Part shown: positions 5,012 through 6,680 of the stretch, piece after piece | Numbering within the stretch: the stretch's first letter is position 1 | Layout of the letters: every line of letters starts with the position of its first letter | Assembly: GCA_043802925.1 (NCBI GenBank) | Contig: JAZDKP010000012.1 | Span: forward strand, 1 to 6,680 | Length of the DNA: 6,680 nucleotides | Direction: 5' to 3' | Origin: JAZDKP01 sp043802925 | GTDB taxonomy: Bacteria > Fibrobacterota > OXYB2-FULL-49-7 > JAEUSG01 | The notes under the pieces: generated by a model | Seen by the model: the letters and a program-made list of their open reading frames with translations, nothing else | Told to the model about the DNA's origin: nothing | The model's database searches: none | Program-made: the position numbers and the translations under genes

Positions 5012-6680
5012 AATTAATGGTAGCGCCTTTGCCTTGTTCGCCTTCGGCCCAGACGTTGCCTCCGTGTCGAACGGCAATCCTTTGCACAATGGCAAGGCCG
5101 ATACCCGTTCCCTTGAATTCCTTCTGCGAATGCAGCCGCTGAAAAGGCGTGAACATCCGGTCCGCATCTTTCTGGTTGAACCCCACGCCGTTATCGCGGA
5201 TGAAGTAACACTCCCGGCCGTCTTTTTCGAGCGCGCCGAATTCGATATGCGCGTCCGTCCGGGTGGAGGTGAATTTCCATGCATTGCGGATGAGGTTTTC
5301 CAGCAGAATACGGATAAGCCCCGGGTCCCCGTTGGCCGTCAGACCGGGTTTGACGTCGAATCGAACCTTTCGGGATGTATCGGAAGATTTCAACTCCTCC
5401 ATAAAGTTTCCGGCTATTTCACTTAAATGGATTTCTTCGTTATTCATGGACTGCCGGGAAGTGGACGATAACGTCATCAGGTCCGTGATGACTTGCGCCA
5501 TGCGGTTTGCGGAGGACATAATATGATTCAACGCCACTTTGGCGTCTTTATTCAATGCGGGCCCGGAGTCGGTGGCCAAAATCTCGGCGCAGAGGAGGAT
5601 GGAGTGCAACGGGTTGCGCAGATCGTGGGCAACGGAATAAGAAAAGGCCTCCAGTTCCTTGTTCATGTGGGCCATCTCCATCGCATGCTGTTCGAGCGCC
5701 CGCTTGTCCTGCTGCCGGATAATGGCCACACCCACCATGTCCGTCACCACTTTCATGAGGGAAAGCTCATCGTCGGTGAATGTTTCGCGGCTTTGCGTGC
5801 CAAAGGAAAGCGTACCGATGACCTTGCCGTCTACGGATACGAGCGGATGGCAGGCGTAGGCCTTGACGTTATGGGGTTTGACCGGGTCGGCGTCGTAGTC
5901 CAACCATTCGATTCGCTGCGCCTCCTGGGCCGGGATGCCCGCATACGTATTGAGATGGAATTTGCCGGTTTTTTCATCGGCCAGAAAGTTGGAAAAAGTA
6001 TGGCAGTCCAGACGCGTCATGACATTTTGGCAAAGCGTTTCGACGGCCTTCTGGGGTTCCTGTGTCTGTAAGAGTTCGTTGGCCGTTTTGGCGATCAGCT
6101 CGAAACGGCTGGCGCTGTGCCCCAGAGCTTCTTCGGTCCGTTTGCGTTCCGAGACTTTCCGGGTCAAATCGTCACGCGAAGCGGTAATCGTCTTTAAATT
6201 GGCCGTCATTTTGTCAAAGCTGCGGGAAAGCTGGCCGATTTCATCTTTACTGTTTGTCCCGACCTGGTAATCCAGGTTCCCGCTCCCGATTATTTCTGCG
6301 CCTTTTGAAAGCCTTTTTATGGGCTGGGAAATGGATTGGGTCATGAAATAAACAATGACGGTGATCAAGGCTAGCATCATACCCAGGATCCACTGGAATA
6401 AATGCTTCAAATTTGTCACGGACACAAAGGCTTCCTCGCTGTCTATCTTGGCCACGAGCCCCCATCCAAGGGATGGCATGTACCTCCAGGCTGCGATGAC
6501 TTTACGACCCCGGTAATCGATGGATGGGGCCACTCCGGTCTCGCCGAGAACGGCTCTTTGCACGGGAATGGCTATCGTATCCCCGATGCGGATACGTTTG
6601 TAAAGTATGGAGGTGGAATCTTTCCTTAAAGGGTTTAAATACACGATTTCGTTGCCGGACTTTTTTCCGATAAGCACCTC
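4998..6680 (-). CDS. Membrane sensor histidine kinase, Cache-HAMP-GAF-HisKA-HATPase (5' end outside window)
   Basis: 561 codons are visible and the N-terminus lies beyond the right edge. Numbering here starts at the in-frame GTG at 6677, which is probably internal. Residues 1-85 look like the end of an extracytoplasmic Cache-type sensor (GRKVIAAWRYMPSLGWGLVAK is characteristic). A membrane helix follows at about 94-113, then a HAMP domain at 113-165 (QPIKRL, DEIGQL). A GAF domain spans about 192-320 and a short coiled linker 322-345. HisKA carries the phosphoacceptor H351 in FSYSVAHDLRNPL. The ATPase domain has N465 in the N box, DNGVGF (495-500), an F box (FTPF) and GTGIGL (523-528). All kinase motifs are intact. 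HisKA and ATPase resemble the phytochrome-type kinase family, but there is no evidence of a chromophore domain. No response regulator is visible, and the ligand is unknown. The stop codon sits in a hairpin loop, and msrAB starts 56 bases downstream. Confidence 0.95.
   Translation of the reverse strand, partial: EVLIGKKSGNEIVYLNPLRKDSTSILYKRIRIGDTIAIPVQRAVLGETGVAPSIDYRGRKVIAAWRYMPSLGWGLVAKIDSEEAFVSVTNLKHLFQWILGMMLALITVIVYFMTQSISQPIKRLSKGAEIIGSGNLDYQVGTNSKDEIGQLSRSFDKMTANLKTITASRDDLTRKVSERKRTEEALGHSASRFELIAKTANELLQTQEPQKAVETLCQNVMTRLDCHTFSNFLADEKTGKFHLNTYAGIPAQEAQRIEWLDYDADPVKPHNVKAYACHPLVSVDGKVIGTLSFGTQSRETFTDDELSLMKVVTDMVGVAIIRQQDKRALEQHAMEMAHMNKELEAFSYSVAHDLRNPLHSILLCAEILATDSGPALNKDAKVALNHIMSSANRMAQVITDLMTLSSTSRQSMNNEEIHLSEIAGNFMEELKSSDTSRKVRFDVKPGLTANGDPGLIRILLENLIRNAWKFTSTRTDAHIEFGALEKDGRECYFIRDNGVGFNQKDADRMFTPFQRLHSQKEFKGTGIGLAIVQRIAVRHGGNVWAEGEQGKGATINFCLS

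Noticed and set aside
5493..6071. Plus-strand frame of 192 residues opposite the kinase
   Set aside because: Fully antisense to the GAF and HisKA region, whose sense frame is unmistakable.

Overview
All genes in this window lie on the minus strand, so transcription runs from high to low coordinates: sensor histidine kinase (cut by the right edge), methionine sulfoxide reductase fusion, GTP-type phosphoenolpyruvate carboxykinase, and a molybdopterin oxidoreductase of the formate dehydrogenase alpha family (cut by the left edge). No real gene was found on the plus strand; its long open frames are shadows of these four. No tRNA, rRNA, CRISPR array, transposase or integrase is visible.

The organism is a bacterium with moderately high GC. 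The exported Msr protein and the kinase with an external Cache-like domain fit a cell with a periplasm or other extracytoplasmic space. GTP-dependent PEPCK and a molybdenum enzyme fit several anaerobic or facultative lineages. I cannot fix the phylum from this sequence.

Layout: 6680-4998 kinase; 56-bp gap with an 11-bp perfect hairpin over the kinase stop codon; 4941-4018 msrAB; 4017-3729 intergenic, with a large imperfect inverted repeat built of 8-bp units and then a leader hairpin in front of pckG; 3728-1938 pckG; 1937-1714 intergenic, with a strong palindrome, a probable terminator and a weak promoter candidate; 1713-1 oxidoreductase. Kinase and msrAB may form one transcript, perhaps linking envelope sensing to repair of oxidised methionine. 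pckG (gluconeogenesis) and the oxidoreductase look like separate units.

The most interesting observation is the oxidoreductase. It aligns without gaps to formate dehydrogenase around the active site and keeps the 4Fe-4S cysteines. However, the Mo-ligand Sec/Cys, the neighbouring His, the substrate Arg and the electron-relay Lys are replaced by Tyr, Arg, Thr and Arg. It is therefore unlikely to be an ordinary formate dehydrogenase. Alignments here are from memory of E. coli FdhF, not from a search.
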